64,000 nt of DNA from positions 1,674,001-1,738,000 of the forward strand of contig JAHQRK010000004.1 in NCBI GenBank assembly GCA_019828595.1, given 5' to 3'. Numbering within the stretch: the stretch's first letter is position 1; each line of letters begins with the position of its first letter. The notes below the pieces were generated by a model that was given only the letters and a program-made list of their open reading frames with translations, was not told the origin of the DNA and searched no databases. Below are positions 53,233 through 64,000 of this stretch, in pieces. The DNA comes from Aphanomyces cochlioides (taxonomy: Eukaryota > Oomycota > Saprolegniomycetes > Saprolegniales > Verrucalvaceae). Both the position numbers and the translations under genes were made by a program.

Positions 53233-54694
53233 ATGGCGCACCAAATGGATTTGAGCGTGCAGCAAGAACTGCGTAAGCTTCCTGGCAACAATGTACGATC
53301 CAATGGACGTAGCATCGTGGGCTGATGTGTTTTGGTGGTAGAAATGCGTGGACTGTGACGCGCCGTACCCACAATGGGCCACGGTCTCGTACGGAACATT
53401 CATGTGCCTCGAATGCTCGGGACGACATCGCGGTTTGGGCGTGCATATCTCGTTCGTGCGCTCTGTTTCGATGGACTCGTGGACGGATAAGCAAATCCGC
53501 TTGATGCAGGTGGATTCTGGCTGCTGAGTTGATTTTGACCGAGGAAATAGTTGGGCGGCAATGATCATTTTCGAAGCGAATTTGAAAAGGCAGGTGTACC
53601 CAAGAACCTGAGCATCGCGCAAAAATATAACACACCTCAAGCTGAAGCGTTCCGCAACAGGTACTGATACGTGATGAGAATTATGACTCGATTGATCCGT
53701 AAAACAGACTCAATGCGCTTGTCGAAGGCACGACTCCTGTGCCATTACCACGCTGGGATCCTTCGTCTGCCCCATCGGCTGGTGCTGCAGCTCCCAGTGG
53801 TGATACCAATGGCGTCGAGGCTTTGAAGGGCGAAACTGAAGCAGAATATGTTGCGCGGTATGCTCTCAATCTTGTTGATTCGTTAATTGTTGTGTAGTCA
53901 AATACGCCTCCGAGAAGAAGCACGTGCTCGTATGGCCGCCAAGTTCGGCTCGGGCGGTATGCAGGGTATTGGTAGTGGCGGAGCTGTGAGCAGTCAATCT
54001 TCTTCAGGTGGTGGCTACTCAGATGTCACAAGGTACAGAACTTGTTACTTCCGTCTTGCGGACTCATGCTGTTTAGCTCTCTTGGCTCCGCATTCAGCAT
54101 GCTATCCACGACCGTGACGTCGGCTGCAAACACAGCAGTGAGTTATGTGAACAAGCCTGAACTCGCCAACACTGTGAGCTCTGGATGGAGCTCGGTCCAG
54201 GCCAAGGTAAACCTTGTCGTCCATTATCCTCAATTCACCTTGCACTAGCTCACGGACCCCGAGTTGACCAATACTGTCAAGTCGACTGCGTCGTCGAGCT
54301 GGTCGTATCTCACATCGACGACATCGTCGCTTTTGAAGAACGCGCAATCTCTCGTAGATCCAAAGGCGTCACAGTCGAACGACGATACGTTCTTTCCACG
54401 TACCAACCCCAACTTGCCGACAAATAGCAAGTACGAAGGCGTGGGATCCACCTCGTCGTTTTCCACGGAGCCATCTCCTGCACCCTCCACAACGTCCTCA
54501 TTTGCGCAATCAGCCAAGGTACACTTGGACAATCATTTCCATATCTAATGGCGTAGCCTGCCACGACTTATCAACCTCCTGAGCCTCTTGGGCTCTCATA
54601 TACTCCACCGCCAACTCCAGCGGCCGTGCCAGCTCCAGCTCCCAAGAAGGAAGTCAAGAAAGATGTCGACTTTTTTGGTGAATTTGGAATTTAA
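53233..54694 (+). CDS. ArfGAP1-like GTPase-activating protein
   Basis: Eight or so exons join in frame from ATG 53233 (MAHQMDLSVQQELRKLPGNN). The zinc finger is CVDCDAPYPQWATVSYGTFM then CLECSGRHRGLGVHISFVRS, with the CX2C-x16-CX2C pattern and the catalytic Arg of the GAP family, followed by SMDSWTDKQIRLMQLGGNDH. The C-terminal half is Ser/Thr/Gly-rich with ALPS-like stretches (LGSAFSMLSTTVTSAANTA; SSWSYLTSTTSSLLKNA), which sense curved membranes in ArfGAP1. The protein ends DVDFFGEFGI. It should stimulate Arf GTP hydrolysis on Golgi COPI vesicles, the same compartment as COG8. Confidence 0.92.
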
Positions 54695-54844
54695 GCTCTT
54701 TATTCTTTTATTTTTCAAAAACGACATACAAAAACCAAATATAAATTCTTTTTGTGTGGATTATTCCTTATTTTTCACCCTCTCGAGAGGTTGTGGGATA
54801 CCTTGTGACAGAATTTTAGTGCTGACCGTTACAAAAAGAGCGCC

Positions 54845-57800
54845 ATGGGGACGGCCAAGAATGGCCGAAAGCGGGATGGCGTCAAGAAAAAGAAGCCCAA
54901 GAAAGCCAAGGCGACAACATCCATTGAAACTCTCGTAGTACAAAAGACGAAGCTCTCCCCTGCCGAAGAATCACAACTTTTTGAAGCCAACAAAGCGAGT
55001 TTGCGCCGTCTCCGCCTTTCGCGCGCGATCTACTCGGTCATTTCGCAATACCATCAAGCGTACATTGACTGGTATCCCTGTGACCCCAAGAGCTACGAGC
55101 GCCAAGGGTACAGTGAATTCCACCTTGAGAACTACGGGAAGTCCATCGAACGACTCAGTCAAGCCGTGTATCTTGGTGCCAACAACGCCAAGCTATGGCG
55201 GACTTTGGGCCGCGTGTGCTGGCTCCAGTGGAAGAAAACTCATGAGTGGGGACTGCTCTGGGACGCTAAATCTTGCTTTGAGGTACTGACTGGGATGATC
55301 TCCTCGTTGACGAGAGCATTGTAGAATGGATTGCGCTTTGTTGAAGTGAGCACGAGTCCATTTGCAATGTTTGAATATGCCCAAGTGTTGGAAGCGCTCG
55401 GAGATTTTGCCGCCGCGACCGACGTTATCAAGACGCTCCTCTACGTACGTTTATGTCTTGCTGTTGAAGACTCACTTGACTTGAATTGCTAGTCGTTTCC
55501 AGGTTTTGCCAATGCCGACCAAGTCATTCTCCGCGCGGCGATTCTTCTCTTCCACACCATGATCTTTCAAAAGACGAGCGGCAGCGACCACCGTGAAATG
55601 CTCGAACAATGTTGCGATTACTGCAAGTTCATCATCGACAAGGACGTCTCCAAGGTACAAAGCAACGATGCGCGACTGATTGACTCGACTTGCGCTCTAA
55701 GACGGACTTGTACGTGACACTGTTGTACGTGACGGCGCGAGTCCATGAAGCTCTGGCGATTCCAAGGACGCTCAAGTACGCCGCCAAGACATACGAAGAG
55801 CTCTACCGCGTGGCGCTTCGGCAAGGCATTCTCACGCCTCTTGCTGGGAAAGGAGCGCTTGACTGGTATCGAGAAAGCGCGTCGTGGGTCGTCTGGGTCG
55901 AGGTATGTCGAGCGCCATTAAGTTTCTTCCACTCACATGCCGCTGCAGTACTTCGAGCGGCGCGATGAGTTGATTCTCGCGGTCGATGCCACTCAACAGA
56001 GCTTGAAGCGCGTTTCCAAGCGAGAATGGAATGTGCATACGTTCTCCTGGGAGCCTGAAGCGACGCTGTGGCGCACATTAGGAACGCTCTTCTTCCAATG
56101 CAACGATATGATTCCCGCCGTCGCCGCCATGGAAACCAGTTTGTACTTTGGCCGCTACCGCTCGGACGTCCGCGAGACTCTGATGCAATGGTACCCCCAA
56201 CGATGGAGGTAGTCTACCAAGTGAACCACCGCGTCATCTTGACTTTTTAGCTCACCCCTCACGTCGCAAGCCAAGAGTCAAGTAAAGATCGCCGCGCTTT
56301 TGCGTGGCGTTTGGGGAAGAGACAGCGCCAAGCGCCACAAGAAAGCTGTGATCCAGGAAGCGCTCGACCAGTACGCCAACTCGCCGTACACGTACAGGAT
56401 CGCTCGCCGCCGCCTGGCAAAATACTTCGCAGAAACGTACTCACCACGACTACACAGCGCTGATGTTTCCTTGGCATGTAGATACGCTCCTCTCTTTGCC
56501 GCTCAGGAGCTGTCTGCCCGTGTGATCCAAGTAAGCATCACTGGCCATGCGCTATTGAACGTCTTTTCTACTTTAGAAATGCACTCTCCACTTCCTGAAG
56601 CGCCTCCGAGCATACTATTCGCATCAAAAGCACCGAGAGGAGCGTATTGAAGCCTTGGTAGCTCTTGTTGATGGCGTTTCTTGATGTCTTCTGTAGGTCT
56701 CACGTCTGAATCGAGAACGATTTGACCGACTTGTGCGCGACGAGCTGGCTCAGTTGTCGAGCGAGTACAAGAAATTGTTTGCCGCGGAAACGTCGGCGTC
56801 CGTCATGATCCAGGTACCGTTGATGGACATGTGGAGCTTGACAGATTGATCCAGCGCGTGGTGCGGGGACATTTCACACGTGTGAAATATATTCACTGGC
56901 GAGAGGAAGCCCGCGCAGCGCAAGCGCTCGCGATGAAGGAAAGCAACGCCGCGCGAATGATTCAGCGCCGCTTTCGACACATCCGAAGCAATGCAATTCT
57001 TCACACGAGGCATCTTCTTCGCCGGAAATTAGAGCGCCTTGCCGTCAATCTTCAACGACTCTACCGTCGGAAACAATCGTTGCTCGCGCGATTCCTCCAT
57101 GCTCACGTAAGTGTCTTGCCCAAGATGTTTGAGAGCGTCTTGTTAAGGCCAAGCGCAAGCAAGAAGAAGCCCTGCGGCGACTACAGCGGCGAAAATGCAT
57201 CCAAATCCAAACGTGGTGGCGGCGACACATGCATGTTCTTGACGACAAACCCATGGATGAAGTCGGGAACCTCTCGGAAAACGGCTCCATGTTGACGTGA
57301 ACGACGTTGTAGGCATCTTTCTTGCTGGAACGACTCGTCCGTGGCTACGACGCGCTGTAAGTTTATCGGTGGTGGCTTTGCCAAATCATTGCCCCGTCGT
57401 AGGATGAAAGACGAGAAGGACTTGGACTTTTTTGCGCGGCGGATCCAAGCTTTGTACCGCGGGCGGAAGGATCGAATCAACTTGAAAGGTTTGCGGCGTC
57501 AAAAGATGCCACGACCGGCAGCGATTGTCGCTCGTCTCGTCCAGGTTCCTCGTTGCTTTCGTGGCATTCTGTTGACCGTCGACTAGGAAGCATTGACAGC
57601 TCGCTCTGCGGCGCTCGTGACGGAAGCGGCATCACTCGTAGCGCTACGAGGCTCGCTCCAGGGCTATCAAACCATCGTGCTGCGTCCGAATCATCCTGCG
57701 TATCTGTGGCCAAACTTCAAAGCTGCGCTAGCGCAAGGCTGTGGCGCAAACGTCCAAGCGATTCTCGTCGCAGGCGGTAGTCGTATTCAGTAGAAACTCC

Positions 57801-58769
57801 GCTGACATGAATGACGACCATGACATTACTCGGTAGGGGCGACGGCCTTGGCGTTCTCGTTGAAGCTATGCGAGCCAACCAACTCAAGCGCCTTCGTGTT
57901 TTGGCCATTGGACCCAACGAAATCGGCGCTGACGTCGCTGGGTGCATGCCATGGCGGTACGTTGAAGCCTTGAACTCTTGAACTGATGCTTTCGATAGAG
58001 ATCTCTCGACGTGCTTGCAGACAGCGCATTTTCAACTGCGAGAGCTCATTGTCGAAGAGAACAAGCTCCAAGACACGGGCGTCATGCACATTGCGAATGG
58101 CATTGGCGACTTTTTCTTTGGAAGGTTGTGCGAGTTTGCCAACATGGAGCTGACGGAGCGAGTTGTAGATATGGACACTTGGCGCGCCTCGTCCTGGCTT
58201 GGGTTGGCATGACTGACGGCGCATGCGAAGCGTTGGGCAAAGCGCTTGCCATCAACACAGTCTTGCGGGTCTTGGATCTTCATGGCAATGACATTAGCGA
58301 CGGCGGTGCTTCCAAGCTCGCTCTTGGATTTCAATCGTCGCGGTCGCTCGAGACGATCGACTTGGGCGACAACAGCGTCGGCTCGACAGGAGCCAAGGCG
58401 CTCTTTGGAGCCGTTGCTTCGAGCAGCGTCACATCGCTAGGACTGCGCAACAATAATGTCCAGAACGACGTCATGACCGCCTTGACCAATCTCCACAAGG
58501 CGAAGCCTGCTGCGTTCGTTGAGCTGCGTGGAAATCTCATCCACATGGACAACATGCGCGAAATTCAAAGCTGGTTCACGCCAGAAACGACAGAGGAAGC
58601 TGCTCCAAGCCGCAGCAGTCCAAAGAAGAAGACTCATGCGCCACCGGCGGCACCAAAGAAGATGGACGTGTTGGCTCAACTCCGCCAACATCGACGGGAG
58701 ATGCCGCTCAAAGGGTACAAATCACCCGCGATTCAACTCGTCAAGTTGCCAGCATTGCCCAGTCGATGA
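54845..58769 (+). CDS. Large TPR-IQ-LRR protein
   Basis: About 15 exons join in frame from ATG 54845 (MGTAKNGRKRDGVKKKKPKK, a nuclear-type basic start). The N-terminal half contains TPR-like helices (DPKSYERQGYSEFHLENYGK; ALGDFAAATDVIKTLLY; ATLWRTLGTLFFQCNDM). The middle has several IQ motifs (SVMIQ-RVVRGHFTRVKY; AARMIQRRFRHIRSNA; ARRIQALYRGRKDRI), which bind calmodulin. The C-terminus has LRRs of the RNase-inhibitor type (RVLDLHGNDISDGGASKLAL; ETIDLGDNSVGSTGAKALFG). The protein ends in a basic tail (GYKSPAIQLVKLPALPSR). The combination is typical of flagellated protists and may be ciliary, but function is unknown. Several small exon borders are approximate. Confidence 0.78.
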
Positions 58770-58878
58770 GGCGTCGGGAAGCACACTTCAACGTCAAGTG
58801 AACGCGACGAGAACCACATTTCAACATGGCGCGATGGATTCAACGTGCGGTTGTCGTCGATGGACCGCCGCCACTCTT

Positions 58879-59251
58879 TCAGCACGACGTCAAGGAAGCT
58901 TCGTGCATCATGTTCGAGTGCAAGCGAAGAGAAGTCGGTTGTAAGTAAGCATCCTCCTCTCTCCGAATTGTCAACATCTTCATGTGTTCCTCCAGCGACA
59001 ATGTCGGAGGAGGAGGCAACGACTTGATGGCCGACGCAGCATCACGCGGGTGGTGACCGCACATTGCTATCGTCGTCTTCTCGTCCAGCCCACGGAGACG
59101 CAAGCGTCATCCTCCGCGGCATTCCATCGAGCACACAAGAGCGCCAGCGACAGGAAGTCTGTCCTATGTTCTCCCTCACCCTGTTCTTCGTATCATGGAT
59201 ATGCCACGGACGCAGTGTGTTGGTTTTCCACCTCGGCCACGCTTGCACCAT
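58879..59251 (-). CDS. Uncertain hypothetical gene
   Basis: Minus-strand frames here contain LPPPPTLSLEEHMKMLTIRR and NIGQTSCRWRSCVLDGMPRR and look protein-like, but they lie in two frames and I could not join them. The opposite strand also offers a short plausible exon (from 58826, MARWIQRAVVVDGPPPLFQH). One of the two strands probably carries a short gene. Confidence 0.25.
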
Positions 59252-59429
59252 GGAGTTCCACTAGGACCTCCTCATGCACTGCAGTCTACTTGGAACGTCC
59301 CCATCTCCCGAGGAATGAATGCTCGCCGTGAACATCGCGCGTCGGTCGGGTGAGATTGGCGATGGAAGGACGGGAAGGATGTATTATCTATCGTCCGTTG
59401 CTACGAGGGGAGCTGAGTCGAACGCGGAG

Positions 59430-60899
59430 CTAAAACGCCAGCGAGGCGATCGCGATCGCCGTCAAGACAAACGTGGCGTACAAGAAGATGGTCGAGAAGC
59501 TGAGCGTGCTCACGTACGCCATGTCGAATGGAGTGAGCGCCGCCAATTCCGTGTGGTACGTGCGTTGGCAGTATTTGATCCCGATCACTTGGAGCCAGCA
59601 TGGGATGATCAAGCCGAGCGCAAAGCCGAAATAGCCGGCAAAGGTGAAGATCGCATCTAGTTTCTTGAAGATGGCGGCCAAAATGAGCGGCGGGACGGCC
59701 GCGATCAAGCGAGCCAAGTTGCGGGAGCGCGTTGGACCAAGGGGAGCCGTCCACGACTTTGGCAACGACGACAAGATGTTGCCGCCGACTGTCAAGCCCA
59801 CGAGGGGATACGTCGACGCGATGTTCATGACGGGGAAGAGAATGACGACAATGTGGATGATCCAGCCGAGCCACGTGGGTTGTCCCGATGGACATGGCGT
59901 CCAGCCATTGCCGCAACCCGTGAAGTCGCTCCACATCAACGTCACCAACGGGTTGATTTGGTCGAATGCGATCGCGCCAAGGATGCCCAAGAGGAGGTAG
60001 ATCGTCGCGGCTATCGTCATGGCGCCAAAGGTGACGACGCGGGCGTTCTTCTTCTCGTCGGCATGGAGCGGCTGCAACGCGTCGGGCATGTTGTACTGGC
60101 AATTGAGCGCCAGCAACGTTGGTCCGAACCCAGCCGCAAAGTTGTGCCAGTTGAAAGCCCACTCGCCGCGGGAAGACACGCGGGCACTGATGACGTCTGC
60201 GCCGTCGTGGTAGAGCTTGATGGTGAGCGTCAAGAGCATGAGGAAGAAGGCGACAATGCGGTAGATGGACAGGAACTTTTGGATCGCAGCTTGATCGCCC
60301 AAATCCATGAGGACCAATGCAATCGCAACCACTGAGAAGACAGCCATGCTGATGTAGTACGCTTCCACGCATCCCGCGGACGCATCGGCCGCATAGGCGT
60401 CGCACGAGCCGTTGAGGAAAAACGTGTAGAAGATGGACGCGATCGACGACGAGAAGATCGACGCGTACGACCAGAGGGAGCCGAGGCAGTAAAACACGAG
60501 CACGGTCTGGACAACGTTATATCCCATGCTGCCGGCAAACAAATCGCCGATCACGCTGAAGTCAATCTTGCGGTATGTCAATCGATTCTCCGGCATGGAC
60601 GCCTTGCCAGACGAAAGCACACCTTCCGCGCGGGCCATCGTTTCCAACGTGTAGTTCATCGTGACGAGCGATCCGAAGAAGCCGACAATCAGGAAGATTG
60701 ACGTCAGGCCGAGACCTGCGGCGGAAAACGCGTACGGCAAGCCAAAGCACCCCGTGCCAACCATGTAGTTCAAGGTCATCGCGACGGCGACAATCGAGCC
60801 GTAAGGTCGAACGGACATGGCGGCAGCATCCAGCGGGTTCAAAGGCGGGTCAGCCGACCGACTGCGGCTGCGCGCTCTCACGAGTGGGGCCGCGTCCAT
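59430..60899 (-). CDS. Amino-acid permease of the AAAP (SLC38/36-like) family
   Basis: This is an intronless frame of 489 residues. After a basic cytoplasmic N-terminus come about eleven membrane helices, beginning with AVAMTLNYMVGTGCFGLPYA, whose GTGCFGLP matches the unwound helix 1 that binds substrate in this fold. Others include IFLIVGFFGSLVTMNYTL, AVFSVVAIALVLMDLG, GAMTIAATIYLLLGILGAIA and LSFSTIFLYATFVLTAIAIA. These carriers import amino acids with protons or sodium across the plasma or vacuole membrane. The substrate cannot be told from sequence. It lies opposite to its neighbours with about 600 bases to the next gene. Confidence 0.9.
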   Translation of the reverse strand: MDAAPLVRARSRSRSADPPLNPLDAAAMSVRPYGSIVAVAMTLNYMVGTGCFGLPYAFSAAGLGLTSIFLIVGFFGSLVTMNYTLETMARAEGVLSSGKASMPENRLTYRKIDFSVIGDLFAGSMGYNVVQTVLVFYCLGSLWSYASIFSSSIASIFYTFFLNGSCDAYAADASAGCVEAYYISMAVFSVVAIALVLMDLGDQAAIQKFLSIYRIVAFFLMLLTLTIKLYHDGADVISARVSSRGEWAFNWHNFAAGFGPTLLALNCQYNMPDALQPLHADEKKNARVVTFGAMTIAATIYLLLGILGAIAFDQINPLVTLMWSDFTGCGNGWTPCPSGQPTWLGWIIHIVVILFPVMNIASTYPLVGLTVGGNILSSLPKSWTAPLGPTRSRNLARLIAAVPPLILAAIFKKLDAIFTFAGYFGFALGLIIPCWLQVIGIKYCQRTYHTELAALTPFDMAYVSTLSFSTIFLYATFVLTAIAIASLAF

Positions 60900-61502
60900 T
60901 GCTCCGTTGGTAGAGTGAGCAAGATGGGTTCAAAGTGTCACCTGGTCAACTTTCCACATTTTGACTTGATTAAAGTATAAATGCACCAATGACTGGAAAA
61001 AAAATTGAAGCTCTCGACAATTTGTACTGTAGATTTTGTCAAGAATTGCTCAATCCACATAAAACCAGCGGCGGGGGAAGCACCGTCGAGGTATAAAGAC
61101 AGCTCTAGCTAGGTGATATGGCGCTGCGATGTCTCGGTGGCGACAGTGGACGCGCAATTTACGGGAGGCGTTGATCCACGCTGCAGTGCGATCTTATTGC
61201 TCTTTCTACAATCTGATTGGCTAAAATTTTGGGTTTATAAAAATTATAAGCCAATCAGTATGCATTTTTCGAAAATGAAGATTTTGGATTGGCTGATATT
61301 TTATGTGATGTTTTCTATGGAGGTTGAAACGCATGAAACTGTCAAGAGGACCGCGCCGGTTCCATCTGTCAGGATATCGAAAGCGGTAGCATTGCTGCAT
61401 GGAGCAATACGGCCGGCCGACCAGGAAGCGATCGAATGCTCCCGTTGTTGCCTTCCTACACCCGGCGTCCAGGTAGGTCTACTTGCGGCCATCCCAGCTA
61501 GA
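60900..61502. promoter_or_regulatory. Divergent promoter region with CCAAT boxes
   Basis: The region lies between the permease and the coiled-coil gene. CCAAT boxes occur at 61203 (TGATTGGCT), 61248 (CCAATCAG) and 61286 (GATTGGCTG). The first 200 bases are AT-rich and presumably serve the permease. A reading frame through it is not convincing. Confidence 0.45.
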
Positions 61503-64000
61503 ATGCCGTCTAGCAAGCCCGAAACGCAAAGTCCCCGCGCTTCAAGAGTTCAAAGTGCAAGCAGCGTCCCAAGACAAAGACCACGAGCTGTCAACAATGA
61601 TGCGCAAGTCCCAGAACGGTAAGACTCTAGCGCTCTCTAGTGTATGACTTGGTTGTGGCAGCAGCGCCGCGGGATTTGCGGCCAAGACACAAGGAGACGA
61701 CCACCGGGAATCGATCCCAGTCGTGCATAAAGTCCGGCCAAGCACTGCATCAGCCGTCAAGACGTCGAGCTTGACGTATTCCAAAGCAGACAATAACGAC
61801 CACAACGAGGCAGAGGCTGCATCTCCCTCTTCTCCTCAACAACGAACACCAAGGATGATACGACCACGCACTGCAACAGCGACCAAGAGTACGTTGAGCC
61901 ACGACAGACCACCGCCGCAAGCCAGTCTGCTGCCCGGAGCGATGAACGAAGAGCGGCCCGACGCACGAAATGAGCGGCCAGAAACCGTCGTCGTCGTCGA
62001 GACTCTAGCGGATCGTGCGTATATGACACACCTACGGGAAGATATCAAGTGTGTCCAGCGTCTCCTGGGCCAGATGGACGACGCGCCGAGCGATCCAAAG
62101 ATGTCCTTGACCTCGAAAGGAGATGGACAGCTTACAAGTCCTCAAGCCATGAAAGCTCATCTCGAGCGAGTGCTTTCCGAGTCGCTCGTTCTTCTCATGG
62201 ACAGGACGCTCGGGAATGACAACAAGGAGATGGCGAATCAAGACGAGCGGTGTGCAGGGTGCGGCGCTGACGGCGGCACTGTGTACTTGAGCAGCTTCTT
62301 GGGCCTCGCACGGCGGGCAGAAGTAAGCGGCTGGATGAGCGGTTGAGGTTGATTCTTGACGGCGTAGATGCTTCAGAAGAAACTCGCGAGCGCCGGCGTT
62401 GAGAAAGCATTCATGGAGGACGAGCTCAAGCTCAAGGAGTCCCAGCTCGACACAGCCAACGAGCAGCTCATCCTCTTCAAGGACACCTTGGCCAAGGCAA
62501 GGCCGCCGTGACTGACACTCGACTTGACGTGACGCCTGAGTAGATGCGCAGCCCGTCGAAAGATCAACGGCGAGCATGGCGTCGTGCCGAGGAGGAAGCG
62601 GTGGAAGTCGCCGTGCAAACAGACGGTGCAACCTACGGCAGGGAGGAGATTGAAGAACTGGAATATCGCTGTGCTCTGCTAGCCACACATCTCGAGCAAG
62701 CTCAGGAGGAGCTCAACCTCTCAATACGAACGTGCGACCAGCGGACCGCCGAAGCGCAAGCCTCCGTCCTGTCGTGGCAACTGCGCTACGAAACTCTGGA
62801 CAAGGCAAATCAGGAGCTGACGGCAACTGTCACCGCGCTGCAAGACGAGGTAGACGTCGGTGATCTTTGCGACTCTGAAGATGTTCTAGCTGGCCAAGCG
62901 CGACACAACCAAGACGGAATGGGAGACCAAGCAAGCAAAGCTCCTCAAGCAACAGACCGAGCTGAAGAACCAGCTCAAGCTAGCCACTGCAACATTGGAA
63001 GGGCAACTCGACGACGCTAAGAAGAAAGTCGCTCGCCTCGCGCTCGAGCGCGATCAACAGCTCGCTCAAGTCCAGCAGACGCACGATACGCAAATCCAAG
63101 CGCTTCAAGCCGCGCATGCTGCCGAGATGGCAACGCTGCGAAGAGCACTGGAGACCGAGAAGAGCTCTCTTGCAGCAGACCTGGGTAAAGCAAAGCAACG
63201 CCACCAGTTGATGCTACATGAACTCTCGACCGCTGAGCAGGCAGCCGACGAAGCAACGCGGCAACTCAACGAGGTTACAAGTGCATGGACGCAGAAAGTG
63301 GCGGCGAAAACGACGGCGCTCGACATGGCACATCGGCAGATCGAAGAGCAGGAAGCGACCATCTTGCAGCTCAAACTCGCGGCGTCCGAAATCAAAATCA
63401 CAGAGCAACATGAAGCCGAAGCGACGTTTCTCCATCAGATTGCAGCTCTGGAAGCGGCGCTCGCTCAAGCAAATGCTCGACTGGAAAGCAGCAAGGAGCA
63501 GCACGACTTGGCCATGCGACTCGAGCGGGATCGCGTCGCGCATGTCGTCGCCCAGGCCAAATCCGTCGCTGACGAGCTCGAGACCGCCAACTTATGTCTT
63601 GCAGAGCGCAAACGGCAGCGAGAACAAGACCAGCAAGCATTCGAAGAGCGCGAACGGCGGGCTGCTGCCTCCATCGCGCAGCTCATGGAGGAAGTCGATC
63701 GCTTGCAGCAGAAACCGCCGCTTCCCATGAGTGATCTTGAAGTCGAATGCCGCCAAGTGCACAAACACAACGACGACTTGGTCAAGCAGATGCAAGCGCT
63801 CAAGGAACAGCTCCAAGCGCAACATGCCGCGTCCAGGGAAGGCGATGTTGCCGCGCAGCTCCTTGAAGCTCAAAAGCGAGATCTCCAGCTTCGTTTGGAC
63901 CTTGCAGTCGCGACCGCGCAGGAACTGCAACGCCAACTCCACGACAAAACCACCCAAGTCGCAGCGTCCATGTACTCGTCGCTGCGACGTCGCTTGCCTC
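61503..64000 (+). CDS. Long coiled-coil protein (partial, runs off the right edge)
   Basis: Exons join in frame from the ATG at 61503 (MPSSKPETQSPRASRVQSAS): first exon to about 61620, then 61663 to about 62322 and further ones with 40-60-base introns, the last (from about 62890) open to the window end. The first 200 residues are disordered; a C-x2-C pair (CAGCGADGGTVYLSSFLGLA) follows. From about 62360 on the protein is continuous coiled coil (DELKLKESQLDTANEQL; HLEQAQEELNLSIR; LAERKRQREQDQQAFEERER). It resembles centrosomal or flagellar structural proteins, but no specific family is recognised. The C-terminus is missing from the window. Confidence 0.75.

Noticed and set aside
59401..60405. 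Minus-strand alternative frame of 334 codons overlapping the permease
   Set aside because: It is the +1 shadow of the permease, His/Arg-rich with no membrane helices.

Overview
The window is eukaryotic nuclear DNA from a compact, gene-dense genome, most likely an oomycete (water mould), probably of the Saprolegnia/Aphanomyces side. The reasons are: short, uniform introns (most of those I joined by reading frame are 39-62 bases, with GTA/GTG donors and YAG acceptors); convergent genes that nearly touch or share stop codons; and oomycete-style protein types, namely a START-GAF protein, a bZIP-START-like protein, a FYVE-myotubularin, a large TPR-IQ-LRR protein and a secreted Thr-rich Cys-repeat protein. 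This assignment is inference from gene style; no marker gene was compared.

Layout. 0-3 kb: the end of a possible cyclic-nucleotide-binding protein, two weak hypothetical genes and an intact START-GAF gene. 3-6.5 kb: a foldback repeat, then a mobile element with a convergent gene pair (an unknown accessory gene and a broken DD34E transposase). 7.3-12.6 kb: an INPP4-like lipid phosphatase relative lacking the catalytic arginine, an ODR4-like membrane protein and a small Cys-containing protein. 12.6-14.7 kb: no gene I can support. 14.7-17 kb: a second copy of the mobile element, with the transposase intact and the accessory gene broken. 17.3-25 kb: FYVE-myotubularin, a LisH-like protein, COG8 of the Golgi tethering complex and a UBC4/5-type E2. 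25.2-26.1 kb: a cluster of inverted repeats. 26.5-31.1 kb: a secreted Cys-repeat protein, a disordered protein, UreG and an AN1 zinc-finger protein. 31.1-35.9 kb: mostly weak genes, with a bZIP-START-like gene and an AT-rich island. 35.9-40.5 kb: a PKA-like kinase, an LRR protein and an EF-hand/coiled-coil protein. 41.2-50 kb: a RalGAP-alpha-like protein with an inserted RGS domain, facing a PPCS-like/lipase/zinc-knuckle fusion. 51.3-64 kb: a NUDCD1-like protein, an ArfGAP1-like protein, a TPR-IQ-LRR protein, an amino-acid permease and a long coiled-coil protein that runs off the edge.

Many of these genes serve membrane traffic and phosphoinositide or small-GTPase signalling (myotubularin, INPP4-like, COG8, ArfGAP, RalGAP/RGS, ODR4), but they sit on both strands with their own promoters, so this is a chromosomal neighbourhood and not an operon. 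Two promoter-type motifs recur between genes and are absent from the coding regions I read: the palindrome TATCCGGATA and clustered TGATTGGCT (CCAAT) boxes. The most novel items are the two-gene DD34E element, the PPCS-lipase-zinc-knuckle fusion and the RGS-RalGAP fusion.
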